Positions 46,049-54,218 of a stretch of 58,778 nt of DNA are shown here, one piece after another. Both the position numbers and the translations under genes were made by a program. Origin of the DNA: Hyphomicrobiales bacterium (GTDB lineage: Bacteria > Pseudomonadota > Alphaproteobacteria > Rhizobiales > OSC116); assembly GCA_002401855.1 (NCBI GenBank), contig NVUH01000035.1, forward strand, positions 1-58,778. The letters are read 5' to 3'. Below the pieces are notes generated by a model. It was not told where the DNA came from, searched no databases, and worked only from the letters and a program-made list of their open reading frames with translations. Position 1 is the stretch's first letter, and each line of letters begins with the position of its first letter.

Positions 46049-46753
46049 ATGCAACCCAAATTAGTGATATTCGATCTAGATGGCACGTTAATTGATGGCG
46101 CTCGTGCTGCCATACCCGCCATGCAACATGCTTTTGATATGGTCGGCTTACCACAACCAAATGACGCGCAAGTGATGGATATGATTGGTCTTTCGATTAC
46201 CCCCGCAATCAAGCATATCATAAATAATTTCAACGAGATACGCGAAGTAAGCGATTCAGAAATTGAACAAATTGGCGATATATATAAAAACTACTTCTAC
46301 CACGCGCGTATTGCCGAAAAACACCCCATGCCTTTATATGATGGCACACTTAAAGCTCTGCTAGAACTACAGACCAAAGATGAAATATTGTTAGCCATTG
46401 CAACAGGCAATAGTCGCCGCGGCGTCAACGCGTTTTTAGACAAACATAATTTGCACGACACTTTCTTCACCACCCAATGCGCCTCAGAATGCCCATCAAA
46501 ACCCCACCCCGAAATGATCTTACAAGCCATGCGTGATACAGGCGTTGAAGCCGCACAAACCATCATGATAGGCGATACAAGTTTCGACATGCAAATGGCC
46601 AAAGCCGCCAATGTGTATGCCATTGGCGTGAATTGGGGATATCATAGCCATGATGTCATGCAACAGGCAGGAGCAGATATAATTGTCGGTAATTTCGAGC
46701 AATTAACCGGCCATATTCTTAAGCATTTAAAAGTTGGTGATAATAAGCCTTGA
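46049..46753 (+). CDS. HAD-superfamily hydrolase, phosphoglycolate phosphatase-like
   Basis: Phosphatase of 234 residues with nucleophile Asp9 and Asp11 in FDLDGTLID, the second motif ATGNSRRG near residue 122, Lys in CPSKPHPE near 155, and GDTSFDMQMA near 178. A helical cap domain lies between motifs I and II. The ATG at 46049 is preferred to a TTG at 46022. The HAD gene followed by ATP12 is, as I recall, a common alphaproteobacterial pair near rluC, so this is likely a housekeeping gene and not part of the acyl-CoA island. Confidence 0.87.
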   Translation: MQPKLVIFDLDGTLIDGARAAIPAMQHAFDMVGLPQPNDAQVMDMIGLSITPAIKHIINNFNEIREVSDSEIEQIGDIYKNYFYHARIAEKHPMPLYDGTLKALLELQTKDEILLAIATGNSRRGVNAFLDKHNLHDTFFTTQCASECPSKPHPEMILQAMRDTGVEAAQTIMIGDTSFDMQMAKAANVYAIGVNWGYHSHDVMQQAGADIIVGNFEQLTGHILKHLKVGDNKP

Positions 46754-46775
46754 TATCTTCCCATTTAATTTCCAT
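46719..46775 (-). CDS. Very short ORF (18 residues) with an ideal ribosome-binding site
   Basis: An ATG at 46775 is preceded by AGGAGG at correct spacing and by a MerR-type promoter at 46802-46832. It encodes MEIKWEDIKAYYHQLLNA and overlaps the 3' end of the HAD gene in antisense. Such a strong start ahead of so short an ORF suggests either a genuine small protein or the remnant of a longer gene lost downstream. No homology is recognised. Confidence 0.35.
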   Translation of the reverse strand: MEIKWEDIKAYYHQLLNA

Positions 46776-46801
46776 TTTCACCTCCTCAGTTGAATATGTA
46801 C

Positions 46802-46833
46802 AAGCTAAGGGTTGGCCTAAGATCTAGGTCAAG
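46802..46833 (-). promoter_or_regulatory. MerR-type promoter/operator, copy 1
   Basis: On the minus strand TTGACC (46827-46832) and TAGCTT (46802-46807) are separated by 19 bases, the long spacer used by MerR-family activators. The spacer holds an imperfect dyad (TTGGCCTA / TAGGTCAA on the plus strand, one mismatch). The 22 bases at 46812-46833 match copy 2 (47795-47816) at 16 positions. Confidence 0.45.
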
Positions 46834-46902
46834 TTGAAAATTAAAGCTTATCAACGCAGCGATTAAATGCTATCAGAAGGTAACCAAATTGGATATAAAA
46901 TG

Positions 46903-47715
46903 ACTGACGACAAAACCCCAAACCCTTCTACAATTTTTGATTATCTGCCAATGGGCGATATTGATACCGATACAATTCAACAAGATGTTAAACAACAGTT
47001 CAAACGTAAATTCCCCAAAAAATTCTTTAAGTTAGCGGCATATGAGGAATCAGAATCACAAGACGGTTACATCATCAATCTCGACGGCCGCCCCCTAAAA
47101 ACTCCGATGAAAAACCTACTCACTTTGCCAACCGAAAACCTCGCCAAAGCTGTTGCTGATGAATGGAATGCACTGGGTAAATTAATCAATCCCGACCATT
47201 TACCGCTCACCAAAACCGCCAATTCCGCAATCGAAAAAACCGCGCCCAATATGTTACATGTACTGGCCGAAATGGTACGTTTTGGCGAAACCGATCTGCT
47301 CTTTTACCAACAAAATGATCCAGATGGCCTGTTTAAAATGCAAGAACTACACTGGAACCCCATCATTCTTTGGGCCGAAAATCTATGGAATGTTAAATAT
47401 AAAATCACCTATGGCATCAGCCATGTGTCGCAAGATATTAAAATCCTCACCCAATATGAAGCCGATATAAGCGCTTTAAATGAACATCAATTATCAGCCC
47501 TTTACCTGCTCACCACATCATGCGGCTCACTACTCATTGCACTGGCTTATCAAGCCAATATTTTAAGCAAAGACGGTGTCGCAAAAGCCGCCTTTGTCGA
47601 TGAAGACTGGCAAATCAGCCAATGGGGCGAAGATGAGGAAGCCAAAGAAATCCGTCAATTCAAATTGGCCGAGATAAACAGTTTCTGCACCTATCTCGAC
47701 CTATTGAAAAGCTAA
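46903..47715 (+). CDS. ATP12-family F1-ATPase assembly chaperone
   Basis: Protein of 270 residues from the ATG at 46903 (an ATG at 46867 would add 12 residues and has no clear ribosome-binding site). The ATP12 pattern is plain: FFKLAAYEE, INLDGRPLKTPMKN, LAKAVADEWNAL, LPLTKTANSAIEK, then FGETDLLFY and LTTSCGSLLIALAY. In mitochondria ATP12 assists assembly of the F1 alpha subunit; alphaproteobacterial homologues are presumed to do likewise. MerR-type elements lie on both sides. Confidence 0.9.
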   Translation, partial: TDDKTPNPSTIFDYLPMGDIDTDTIQQDVKQQFKRKFPKKFFKLAAYEESESQDGYIINLDGRPLKTPMKNLLTLPTENLAKAVADEWNALGKLINPDHLPLTKTANSAIEKTAPNMLHVLAEMVRFGETDLLFYQQNDPDGLFKMQELHWNPIILWAENLWNVKYKITYGISHVSQDIKILTQYEADISALNEHQLSALYLLTTSCGSLLIALAYQANILSKDGVAKAAFVDEDWQISQWGEDEEAKEIRQFKLAEINSFCTYLDLLKS

Positions 47716-47755
47716 CCAGTTTGGTAAATTCTCCAATGGAATAAATATCAGTCAT
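47660..47755 (-). pseudogene. Possible MerR-family regulator remnant (5' end only)
   Basis: A 31-codon minus-strand ORF opens with MTDIYSIGEFTKL, which resembles the first residues of MerR-type regulators (Y-S/T-I-G/S-E-x-x-K-L), then loses the pattern where it runs antisense into the ATP12 gene. It has a GGTAGTGAG leader and the MerR-type promoter copy 2 upstream. The simplest reading is a regulator gene truncated after about 14 codons; chance resemblance is possible. Confidence 0.35.
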
Positions 47756-47784
47756 AATCTCACTACCTTTTTAACAATAAACCC

Positions 47785-47816
47785 GTTGTAAATGCTGACC
47801 TAAGGCATGGGTCAAG
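47785..47816 (-). promoter_or_regulatory. MerR-type promoter/operator, copy 2
   Basis: On the minus strand TTGACC (47810-47815) and TACAAC (47785-47790) are separated by 19 bases, with a TGACC/GGTCA dyad. The layout, sequence and distance to the following ATG (29 bases, against 26) closely match copy 1. It also lies about 80 bases upstream of pccB on the other strand and may affect it. Confidence 0.45.
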
Positions 47817-47844
47817 CCAATTTATTAAATTTCTATTCCCTTTA

Positions 47845-47859
47845 ACCATACGGTATGGT
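47845..47859. promoter_or_regulatory. Dyad upstream of pccB
   Basis: ACCATAC-G-GTATGGT is a perfect dyad with 7-bp arms, followed by a second GTATGGT so that GTATG is tandemly repeated. It is 38 bases upstream of the pccB start, with TATAAT at 47881-47886 between. The odd centre separates it from the TetR sites A-C; a local operator for the carboxylase operon is likely, its regulator unknown. Confidence 0.45.
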
Positions 47860-47897
47860 ATGGTACTTGCAGAATCAAATTATAATATAGGCAAAAC

Positions 47898-49430
47898 ATG
47901 CAAAATATATTAGATCAATTGGAACAACGCCGCAAGATAGCCCGCTTAGGCGGCGGCCAACAACGCATCGACACGCAACATAAAAAAGGCAAGCTCACCG
48001 CCCGCGAGCGCGTCGATTTGCTGTTAGATGAAGGCAGTTTCGAAGAATTTGATATGTTTGTTGATCATAAATGCACCGATTTTGGCATGGCTGACAAAAA
48101 AATACCCGGCGATGGCGTGGTCACAGGCTGGGGCAAGGTCAACGGCCGCATCATCTATCTATTCGCTAAAGATTTTACCGTTTTTGGCGGATCTTTATCC
48201 GAAACCCATGCCAAAAAAATCCAAAAAGTCCAAGACATGGCCTTGCGCAACCGCGCCCCCATCATCGGCCTGTTTGATGCAGGCGGCGCGCGCATTCAAG
48301 AAGGCGTGGCAGCTTTAGGCGGCTATGGCGAAGTGTTTAAACGCAATGTCGAAGCCTCAGGCATCATCCCGCAAATATCACTCATCATGGGGCCATGTGC
48401 AGGTGGCGATGTTTACAGCCCCGCCATGACTGATTTTATTTTCATGGTCAAAGACACTTCATACATGTTTGTCACCGGTCCAGATGTAGTCAAAACCGTA
48501 ACCAACGAGACCGTAACCGCCGAAGAACTAGGCGGTGCATCAGTCCACGCCGTTAAATCATCAGTGGTGGATGGCGCATTTGAGAACGATGTCGAGGCTC
48601 TATTGCAACTCCGCAGGTTCATCGACTTCCTACCCGCCAGCAATCTAGTCCCTGCACCGCAATTTCCAGCAACCGACAGCATCACGCGGCTCGATAATGC
48701 AATGGACACGCTAATACCCGATAATGCCAACCAACCCTATGATATGAAAGAGCTGATTTACAGTGTGATTGATGACGAAGATTTCTTTGAAATTCAAGAG
48801 AAACACGCCCCCAACATCATCACAGGTTTTGGCCGCATAGAAGGCAAAACCGTCGGCTTTGTCGCCAACCAACCAATGGCTTTGGCAGGCGTATTGGACA
48901 GCAATGCCAGCCGCAAGGCAGCACGTTTCATCCGTTTTTGCGATTGCTTCTCCATCCCAATAGTCACTTTCATCGATGTACCAGGCTTCCTGCCAGGCAC
49001 CGACCAAGAATATGGCGGCCTCATCAAACATGGCGCAAAACTACTTTTTGCTTATGCCGAAGCCACCGTGCCATTAATCAGCGTCATCACCCGCAAATCC
49101 TACGGCGGCGCATATGATGTGATGAGCAGCAAGCATATTGGCGGCGATATTAATTATGCATGGCCAAGCGCCGAGATTGCCGTTATGGGCGCCAAAGGCG
49201 CGGTCGAAATTATCTTCCGTCAAGACATCGGCAATGACGAGAAAATCGCCGAACATGTTGCCGATTATGAACAACGTTTTTGCTCACCTTTTGTGGCTGC
49301 CGAACGTGGCTATATTGATGATGTCATCATGCCGCATTCAACCCGGCGCCGCATTGCCAACGCGCTCAACTTACTGGCCAATAAAAAGGTAGAAACACCT
49401 TGGCGTAAACATGACAACATTCCTTTATGA
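47898..49430 (+). CDS. pccB: Propionyl-CoA carboxylase, carboxyltransferase (beta) subunit
   Basis: Biotin-dependent carboxyltransferase of 510 residues that carboxylates propionyl-CoA to methylmalonyl-CoA with PccA. Features include [19 protein letters not shown] near residue 32, [11 protein letters not shown] near 127, [12 protein letters not shown] near 157, and [15 protein letters not shown] near 402, whose Asp marks propionyl- rather than acetyl-CoA carboxylases in studied relatives. It can process propionyl-CoA from branched or odd-chain acids degraded by the nearby island. Confidence 0.9.
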   Translation: MQNILDQLEQRRKIARLGGGQQRIDTQHKKGKLTARERVDLLLDEGSFEEFDMFVDHKCTDFGMADKKIPGDGVVTGWGKVNGRIIYLFAKDFTVFGGSLSETHAKKIQKVQDMALRNRAPIIGLFDAGGARIQEGVAALGGYGEVFKRNVEASGIIPQISLIMGPCAGGDVYSPAMTDFIFMVKDTSYMFVTGPDVVKTVTNETVTAEELGGASVHAVKSSVVDGAFENDVEALLQLRRFIDFLPASNLVPAPQFPATDSITRLDNAMDTLIPDNANQPYDMKELIYSVIDDEDFFEIQEKHAPNIITGFGRIEGKTVGFVANQPMALAGVLDSNASRKAARFIRFCDCFSIPIVTFIDVPGFLPGTDQEYGGLIKHGAKLLFAYAEATVPLISVITRKSYGGAYDVMSSKHIGGDINYAWPSAEIAVMGAKGAVEIIFRQDIGNDEKIAEHVADYEQRFCSPFVAAERGYIDDVIMPHSTRRRIANALNLLANKKVETPWRKHDNIPL

Positions 49431-49450
49431 AAACATTGACAATTAAAACT

Positions 49451-49527
49451 CCTCCGAACCCGTAGGGTGAGGCAAGGCCGTCGCCGTTAGGCGTAGCAAG
49501 CCGACGGAGGTCGGCGCCCGCAGGGGC
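49451..49527 (+). repeat. GC-rich cluster of four hairpins between pccB and pccA
   Basis: This 77-base stretch has 56 G or C, far above its AT-rich surroundings. It holds four perfect small stem-loops in tandem: ACCC-GTA-GGGT (49458-49468), CGCC-GTTA-GGCG (49482-49493), GCCGAC-GGAG-GTCGGC (49500-49515) and GCCC-GCAG-GGGC (49516-49527). CCTCCG (49451-49456) can also pair with CGGAGG (49505-49510). It looks like a REP-type palindromic repeat inserted between the two genes; it does not encode a tRNA or a plausible peptide. Confidence 0.55.
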
Positions 49528-49545
49528 TAAATTAAAGAGAAAAAA

Positions 49546-51543
49546 ATGATCAAGAAAATACTGATAGCCAATAGAGGCGAAATTGCTTGCCGCGTCATTA
49601 AATCTGCCAAGCGAATGGGCATAAAAACCGTGGCGGTTTATAGCGATGCCGATAAGAATGCCTTACATGTCTCTATGGCCGATGAAGCCGTACATATTGG
49701 CGCTTCGCCTGCGAGCGAGAGCTACTTGATTATCAACAAAATCCTCGATGCTTGCAAGCAAACAAATGCCGATGCGGTGCATCCAGGCTATGGCTTCCTA
49801 TCCGAGAACGCCCAATTTGCGAGCACCTTAGCTGATAATGACATTGCTTTCATCGGCCCCAACATAAAAGCCATAAAAGTGATGGGCGATAAAATCGCTA
49901 GCAAGCTATTTGCCGAAAAAGCCGGTGTTAATATCGTACCGGGCAATACCGACCTCATAGAGAGCCCCGAACAAGCAGTAAAAACCTCCAATCAAGTCGG
50001 CTATCCCGTGATGATTAAAGCATCTGCTGGCGGCGGTGGCAAAGGCATGCGTGTGGCCTATAATGATGCCGAAGCCGCACAAGGTTACACCCTCGCCAAA
50101 AGCGAAGCCATGTCAAGCTTTGGTGATGACCGTATTTTCATCGAAAAATTCATCGAAGACCCCCGCCATATCGAAATTCAAGTGTTGGCGGATAAGCATG
50201 GCACATGCCTTTATTTGGTCGAGCGTGAATGCTCCATCCAACGCAGAAATCAAAAAGTGGTCGAAGAAGCCCCAAGCTCCTTCCTCACGCCTGAAACCCG
50301 CAAAAAAATGGGTGAGCAATCCGTGGCTTTAGCCAAAGCGGTAGATTATGAAAGCGCAGGCACGGTCGAATTCATCGTCGACAAAGAACAAAATTTCTAT
50401 TTCCTAGAAATGAACACAAGATTGCAAGTTGAGCATCCTGTTACCGAACTCATCACAGGCATTGATCTGGTTAAGCAAATGATAAAAATCGCAGCAGGTG
50501 AAAAGCTCACCATCAAACAAAGCGATATTAAAATCAACGGCTGGGCGATTGAAAGCCGCATTTATGCCGAAGACCCATTCCGCAATTTCTTGCCTTCAAC
50601 AGGCCGTTTAACCAAATATTTTCCACCAGCGGAACAAATAAAAGACGGCCTAACAATACGTAACGACACTGGCGTTTATCACGGCGGCGAGATCGCCATC
50701 TATTATGACCCAATGATTGCCAAATTATGCACTCATGCCCCAACTCGGGCCGAAGCCATCAGCCATATGGCCGATGCGCTCGATCAATTTGTCATCAAAG
50801 GCATCTCGCACAACATCCCGTTTGTCGCGGCGCTTATGCAACATCCTGATTGGCAATCTGGTGACATTTCGACCAGTTTCATTGCCAAAACCTATCCAGA
50901 TGGGTTTGAACGCACAGAAATTCCCGCAGAAATTAAAGCAGAAATTTGCGCCATTGCTGTTTATTTAGATCACAAACAAAACATCAAAAAAGCCGCCATT
51001 TCTAAACAGAATTCACATCAGGTCTCGCAACATAGAGTGGTTAAAATTGATGACGAATATATCAATTTAACACTGGGTTCATCAGAGGAGAAAATTACGA
51101 TAAAGCGCGGAAATGATTCTTATATTTTAAATTCTGATTGGGTTTTAGGCACACCACTATGGAGCGGCCAAATCAATGGTTGCAATAAACATTTCAAAAT
51201 TGACACCATCCTAAACGGTTTTGAGATTGAGCATAAAGCTTATAAAGCCGTGGTAAAAGTATTCTCAAAACGCGAAGCTGAATTAGACGAAAAAATGCCA
51301 ATTAAAATCGCGCCGGATACATCCAATTTGTTACTCTGCCCCATGCCCGGCATGCTCAATTCTATTAATGTTAAGGTTGGAGATATAGTCGAAATTGGCC
51401 AAGCCCTCTGCGTGGTCGAAGCCATGAAAATGGAAAATGTCTTAACTGCTGAGAAAAATGCTACCGTCAAAGCGGTAAATTTTACCGCAGGCCAAAGCCT
51501 CAAAGTAGACGATGTAATTGTTGAGTTCGAGCGAAACGATTGA
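49546..51543 (+). CDS. pccA: Propionyl-CoA carboxylase, biotin carboxylase/carrier (alpha) subunit
   Basis: A 665-residue protein with an N-terminal biotin carboxylase (KILIANRGEIACRVI; ATP-grasp GGGGKGMR near residue 165; ERECSIQRRNQKVVEEAPS near 230; EMNTRLQVEHPVTE near 285), a middle BT-like linker, and a C-terminal biotin carrier domain with Lys628 in EAMKME as the biotin site. It follows pccB after the hairpin cluster and has a purine-rich AAAGAGA leader. Together they form the alpha6beta6-type carboxylase. Confidence 0.92.
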   Translation: MIKKILIANRGEIACRVIKSAKRMGIKTVAVYSDADKNALHVSMADEAVHIGASPASESYLIINKILDACKQTNADAVHPGYGFLSENAQFASTLADNDIAFIGPNIKAIKVMGDKIASKLFAEKAGVNIVPGNTDLIESPEQAVKTSNQVGYPVMIKASAGGGGKGMRVAYNDAEAAQGYTLAKSEAMSSFGDDRIFIEKFIEDPRHIEIQVLADKHGTCLYLVERECSIQRRNQKVVEEAPSSFLTPETRKKMGEQSVALAKAVDYESAGTVEFIVDKEQNFYFLEMNTRLQVEHPVTELITGIDLVKQMIKIAAGEKLTIKQSDIKINGWAIESRIYAEDPFRNFLPSTGRLTKYFPPAEQIKDGLTIRNDTGVYHGGEIAIYYDPMIAKLCTHAPTRAEAISHMADALDQFVIKGISHNIPFVAALMQHPDWQSGDISTSFIAKTYPDGFERTEIPAEIKAEICAIAVYLDHKQNIKKAAISKQNSHQVSQHRVVKIDDEYINLTLGSSEEKITIKRGNDSYILNSDWVLGTPLWSGQINGCNKHFKIDTILNGFEIEHKAYKAVVKVFSKREAELDEKMPIKIAPDTSNLLLCPMPGMLNSINVKVGDIVEIGQALCVVEAMKMENVLTAEKNATVKAVNFTAGQSLKVDDVIVEFERND

Positions 51544-51572
51544 CACATAACACTGAACCAATTATAGAGAGA

Positions 51573-51628
51573 GGCAAGGGAATTGACCCCTGCCGCTCGC
51601 TGGCACTTGCCATGGTGAAGTTCAATTT
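51573..51628 (+). terminator. Possible structured terminator after pccA
   Basis: Between pccA and the next gene, AATTGA (51581-51586) can pair with TCAATT near 51622-51628, followed by TTT, and GGCAAG (51573-51578) with CTTGCC (51606-51611); these two pairings exclude each other. The area is more GC-rich than its flanks. The 184-base gap 51544-51727 otherwise shows no gene. Confidence 0.3.
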
Positions 51629-51727
51629 TAGGCATAATGTCTAAGACAATCAGACCACTTTGTTTAGCGGTTGTTGGTAATGCGAGCCCCGACTTTATAT
51701 ACCGCATCTAAACGAAAGAGGTTTATG

Positions 51728-52159
51728 ATGTCCACTCGGCTATCTCTCGACACACTCAAAAAACAAGCCAAAATATTGCGCCAAAATATGGCCGATATCA
51801 ACCAGCCTATTAGCCATAGCCAATCGCTCGAAATATTAGCCAAGCAAAAAGGCTTTAAAGATTGGAACACGCTGCACGCCCATATCGGCAATCAACCCAC
51901 ACCGTCTTTTGAAGTCGGCCAGCGGGTCAGTGGCACATATTTGGGGCAAAAATTTACTGGTAAGCTGCTAAATGTCAGCTCTATCGTCAATACAAAGCGC
52001 TATGGCATCTCAGTTAAATTCGATGAACCTGTCGATGTTATCACCTTTAAAAGCATGTCCAATTGGCGTACGCAAGTAAAATTAATTGTTGATGAAGATG
52101 GCAAAACCAAAGAAAAAACCTCGAATGGTTTGCCGCACATGCTGATCGCACCCGCTTAA
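51728..52159 (+). CDS. Glyoxalase_8-domain protein of unknown function
   Basis: Protein of 143 residues with the short helical domain sometimes found attached to glyoxalases: LKKQAKILRQNMAD, then ISHSQSLEILAKQKGFKDWN, then LHAHI (residues about 8-60). The remainder (about 65-140) is beta-rich, beginning VGQRVSGTYLGQKFTGKLL, and may be a small nucleic-acid or ligand-binding barrel. AGAGG six bases before the ATG at 51728 sets the start. Function is not known. Confidence 0.8.
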   Translation: MSTRLSLDTLKKQAKILRQNMADINQPISHSQSLEILAKQKGFKDWNTLHAHIGNQPTPSFEVGQRVSGTYLGQKFTGKLLNVSSIVNTKRYGISVKFDEPVDVITFKSMSNWRTQVKLIVDEDGKTKEKTSNGLPHMLIAPA

Positions 52160-52164
52160 AACCA

Positions 52165-52881
52165 TCAGTCAATCATATTCAACTCACCGCCAAATATTTC
52201 GGTAAATTTAAGTTTTAGCACAATATCAAGTTCGGTCATGGTCACTGGCAGGCCAAGATCGACCAAGCTTGTCACCCCATGCCCGCTAATGCCACAAGGC
52301 ACAATGCCGCTAAAATGCTCAAGCTCTGGCTCAACATTAATGCTAATGCCATGAAAACTCACCCATTTGCGCAAGCGAATGCCCAAGGCGGCAATCTTAT
52401 CTTCTTTGCCCAAACTCAACGGCTCACGCTTCACCCACACGCCAACTCTATCTTCGCGCCGCTCACCCTCAACATTAAACGCCGCCAATGTCTCGATAAT
52501 CCAAGCCTCAAGCGCAGCTACAAAAGCTCTCACGTCTTTGCCGCGTTTATTGAGGTTTAACATCACATAAACCACCCGCTGCCCAGGCCCATGATAGGTA
52601 TATTCGCCGCCCCTGCCCGTTTGATACACAGGAAACCGCTCTGGCATTAGCAGGTCTTGGCTCTCAGCACTCGTACCTGCAGTGTATAAAGGTTCATGCT
52701 CAACAAACCAAATTAGCTCATTCGAATCACCCGCCGCAATTTGCGCCGCCCGCTGCGCCATATAGCTTTCAGCATATGTATAATCAACAAAATTTTGGGA
52801 TATTTGGCAATCAACGGTCAAATTAGCAAGTATTTTACTCATTTTTCGCGTTTTGCTGATTTCATCTCTTGAATTAACCAT
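52165..52881 (-). CDS. lipB: Octanoyltransferase LipB
   Basis: Transfers octanoyl from acyl carrier protein to lipoyl domains, the first step of lipoate attachment. Signature [12 protein letters not shown] at 90-101, catalytic Lys172 (LRKWVSFHG) and the acyl-accepting Cys196 ([14 protein letters not shown]). Counting is from the ATG at 52881 (238 residues); a start at 52842 is equally possible, as neither has a clear ribosome-binding site. Convergent with the gene at 51728. Confidence 0.93.
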   Translation of the reverse strand: MVNSRDEISKTRKMSKILANLTVDCQISQNFVDYTYAESYMAQRAAQIAAGDSNELIWFVEHEPLYTAGTSAESQDLLMPERFPVYQTGRGGEYTYHGPGQRVVYVMLNLNKRGKDVRAFVAALEAWIIETLAAFNVEGERREDRVGVWVKREPLSLGKEDKIAALGIRLRKWVSFHGISINVEPELEHFSGIVPCGISGHGVTSLVDLGLPVTMTELDIVLKLKFTEIFGGELNMID

Positions 52882-52946
52882 CTGTTTACCATATTTAATG
52901 CATTAATAATTAGGTCAAATTTAATAGCAACTTATATCGACAGCAT

Positions 52947-53180
52947 ATGACATTTTTAAATGATATCCAAGTAGATCTATCAGTGGTTTTAGGCCGTTCA
53001 GAAATGCAAGTGCATCAACTATTACGCCTTGGCCGTGGTGCAATCATCGAACTGGACACTGGCGAAAACGGCGAAGTTGATATTTTAGCCAATGATCAAG
53101 TCGTAGCGCGTGGTGAAATTCAGGTCACGGATGATCACATTTCAATTAAAGTGACCGAGAAAATCGAAAAGAATTTCTAA
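52947..53180 (+). CDS. fliN: Small FliN-type flagellar motor switch protein
   Basis: A 77-residue protein that is almost entirely a SpoA (FliN C-terminal) domain: IQVDLSVVLGRSEMQVHQLL, LGRGAIIELD, then VDILANDQVVARGEIQV. In motile bacteria FliN forms the lower part of the C-ring with FliM. No other flagellar gene is present here, so either the flagellar genes are scattered, as in some alphaproteobacteria, or this is a relic. It lies between lipB (divergent) and the RluA-family gene (convergent). Confidence 0.87.
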   Translation: MTFLNDIQVDLSVVLGRSEMQVHQLLRLGRGAIIELDTGENGEVDILANDQVVARGEIQVTDDHISIKVTEKIEKNF

Positions 53181-53192
53181 ACCATACCTAAC

Positions 53193-54218
53193 TTATCGAT
53201 TTTCAAATCTCTCCATCACCAAATCACCCGCCTCTTCATCAAAACCCAATGAATGAAATGTATTCTTCATATGGCTTTCAATTGGTGCGGTAATCTCGAA
53301 TATTTCACCGGTTGAAGGATGCGGAATTTTAATGTGCCGCGCGTGCAAATGTAATTTACGCGAAATCTCACCACCAATATGCGCGTCTGTGCCTCCATAT
53401 TTACCATCGCCAATAATCACATTGCCCATTTCGGCCATATGTACCCGCAGCTGATGCGTACGACCAGTGATCGGCCGCAACACCATAAAACTAGCCAAAG
53501 CTGGCACGCTCGAAACGGTCGCAAATAAAGTAATGGCCGATTTAGCATCCTCAGAAGCATTCTCACCAGTTGGCGCAGCAATAACCTTCTCATGCCCTTT
53601 TCTACCCTGCTTAAGCAAAGGCATATTAATTTTGCCTTCACGTAATTTAGGCACACTCTTCACCACAGCCCAATAATATTTCTCAGTAGTTTTGGTCTGA
53701 AACGCTTTGGTCAACTTTTGTGCCGCCACCCGCGTACGGGCAATAATCAATATACCAGACGTGTCTTTATCCAACCGATGCACCAATTTTGGCTTTTCAG
53801 TCAAGTCATATTTAAGCGCGCTCAACATGCCATCAATATGGCGGTTAGTGTTCGAGCCGCCCTGCACGGCCAAGCCAGATGGCTTATTCAGCACTATTAT
53901 ATCATCATCAATATGCATAACCATATTTTGCATATAATAAATATCGTCTTGACTCAGTTCACCCTCAGGCTTTTTCGCGTAAATGCGGGTTTCCAAGTTA
54001 AGCGGCGGCACGCGAACGATCTGATCCGTCGCAATGCGCGTATTGCTTTTGGCGCGTTTGCCATCCAAACGAATGTGGCCTTTGCGCAATAATTTTTGCA
54101 ACATGCCAAAGGTTACATCTGGATAATGCTCTTTAAACCAGCGGTCTAACCGCATGTCATTTTCATCGGCAATCACAGCTATTTTAGCCACACCGCCAGT
54201 ATTTTGTGTTTCGGTCAT
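53193..54218 (-). CDS. RluA-family 23S rRNA pseudouridine synthase (RluC-like)
   Basis: An S4 RNA-binding domain (about residues 22-80) is followed by the catalytic domain with HRLDKDTSGIL, catalytic Asp150, and the RTHQLRVHMA segment near 275. Length is 341 residues. Such enzymes modify uridines in 23S rRNA; the neighbourhood crcB-rarA suggests the RluC/D group used in alphaproteobacteria. Its start overlaps the crcB stop by one base. Confidence 0.9.
   Translation of the reverse strand: MTETQNTGGVAKIAVIADENDMRLDRWFKEHYPDVTFGMLQKLLRKGHIRLDGKRAKSNTRIATDQIVRVPPLNLETRIYAKKPEGELSQDDIYYMQNMVMHIDDDIIVLNKPSGLAVQGGSNTNRHIDGMLSALKYDLTEKPKLVHRLDKDTSGILIIARTRVAAQKLTKAFQTKTTEKYYWAVVKSVPKLREGKINMPLLKQGRKGHEKVIAAPTGENASEDAKSAITLFATVSSVPALASFMVLRPITGRTHQLRVHMAEMGNVIIGDGKYGGTDAHIGGEISRKLHLHARHIKIPHPSTGEIFEITAPIESHMKNTFHSLGFDEEAGDLVMERFENR

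Noticed and set aside
46049..46753. HAD phosphatase as the missing third domain of an ACAD10-like system
   Set aside because: It is several kilobases away, in a separate unit next to ATP12, an arrangement I recall as common in alphaproteobacteria near rluC. It is not under any of the TetR dyads.
47845..47859. Fourth copy of the TetR site A-C motif
   Set aside because: The arms resemble CATAC/GTATG, but the centre is one base rather than four and the outer bases differ, so it was kept as a separate dyad.
49451..49527. tRNA or other known structured RNA in the GC-rich block
   Set aside because: The four short independent hairpins do not form a cloverleaf, and there is no recognisable anticodon arm, T-arm or signal-recognition RNA core.
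51240..51707. Long minus-strand ORF overlapping the end of pccA
   Set aside because: It is antisense to the conserved biotin-carrier domain, shows no recognisable domain and has no ribosome-binding site; a shadow of pccA.
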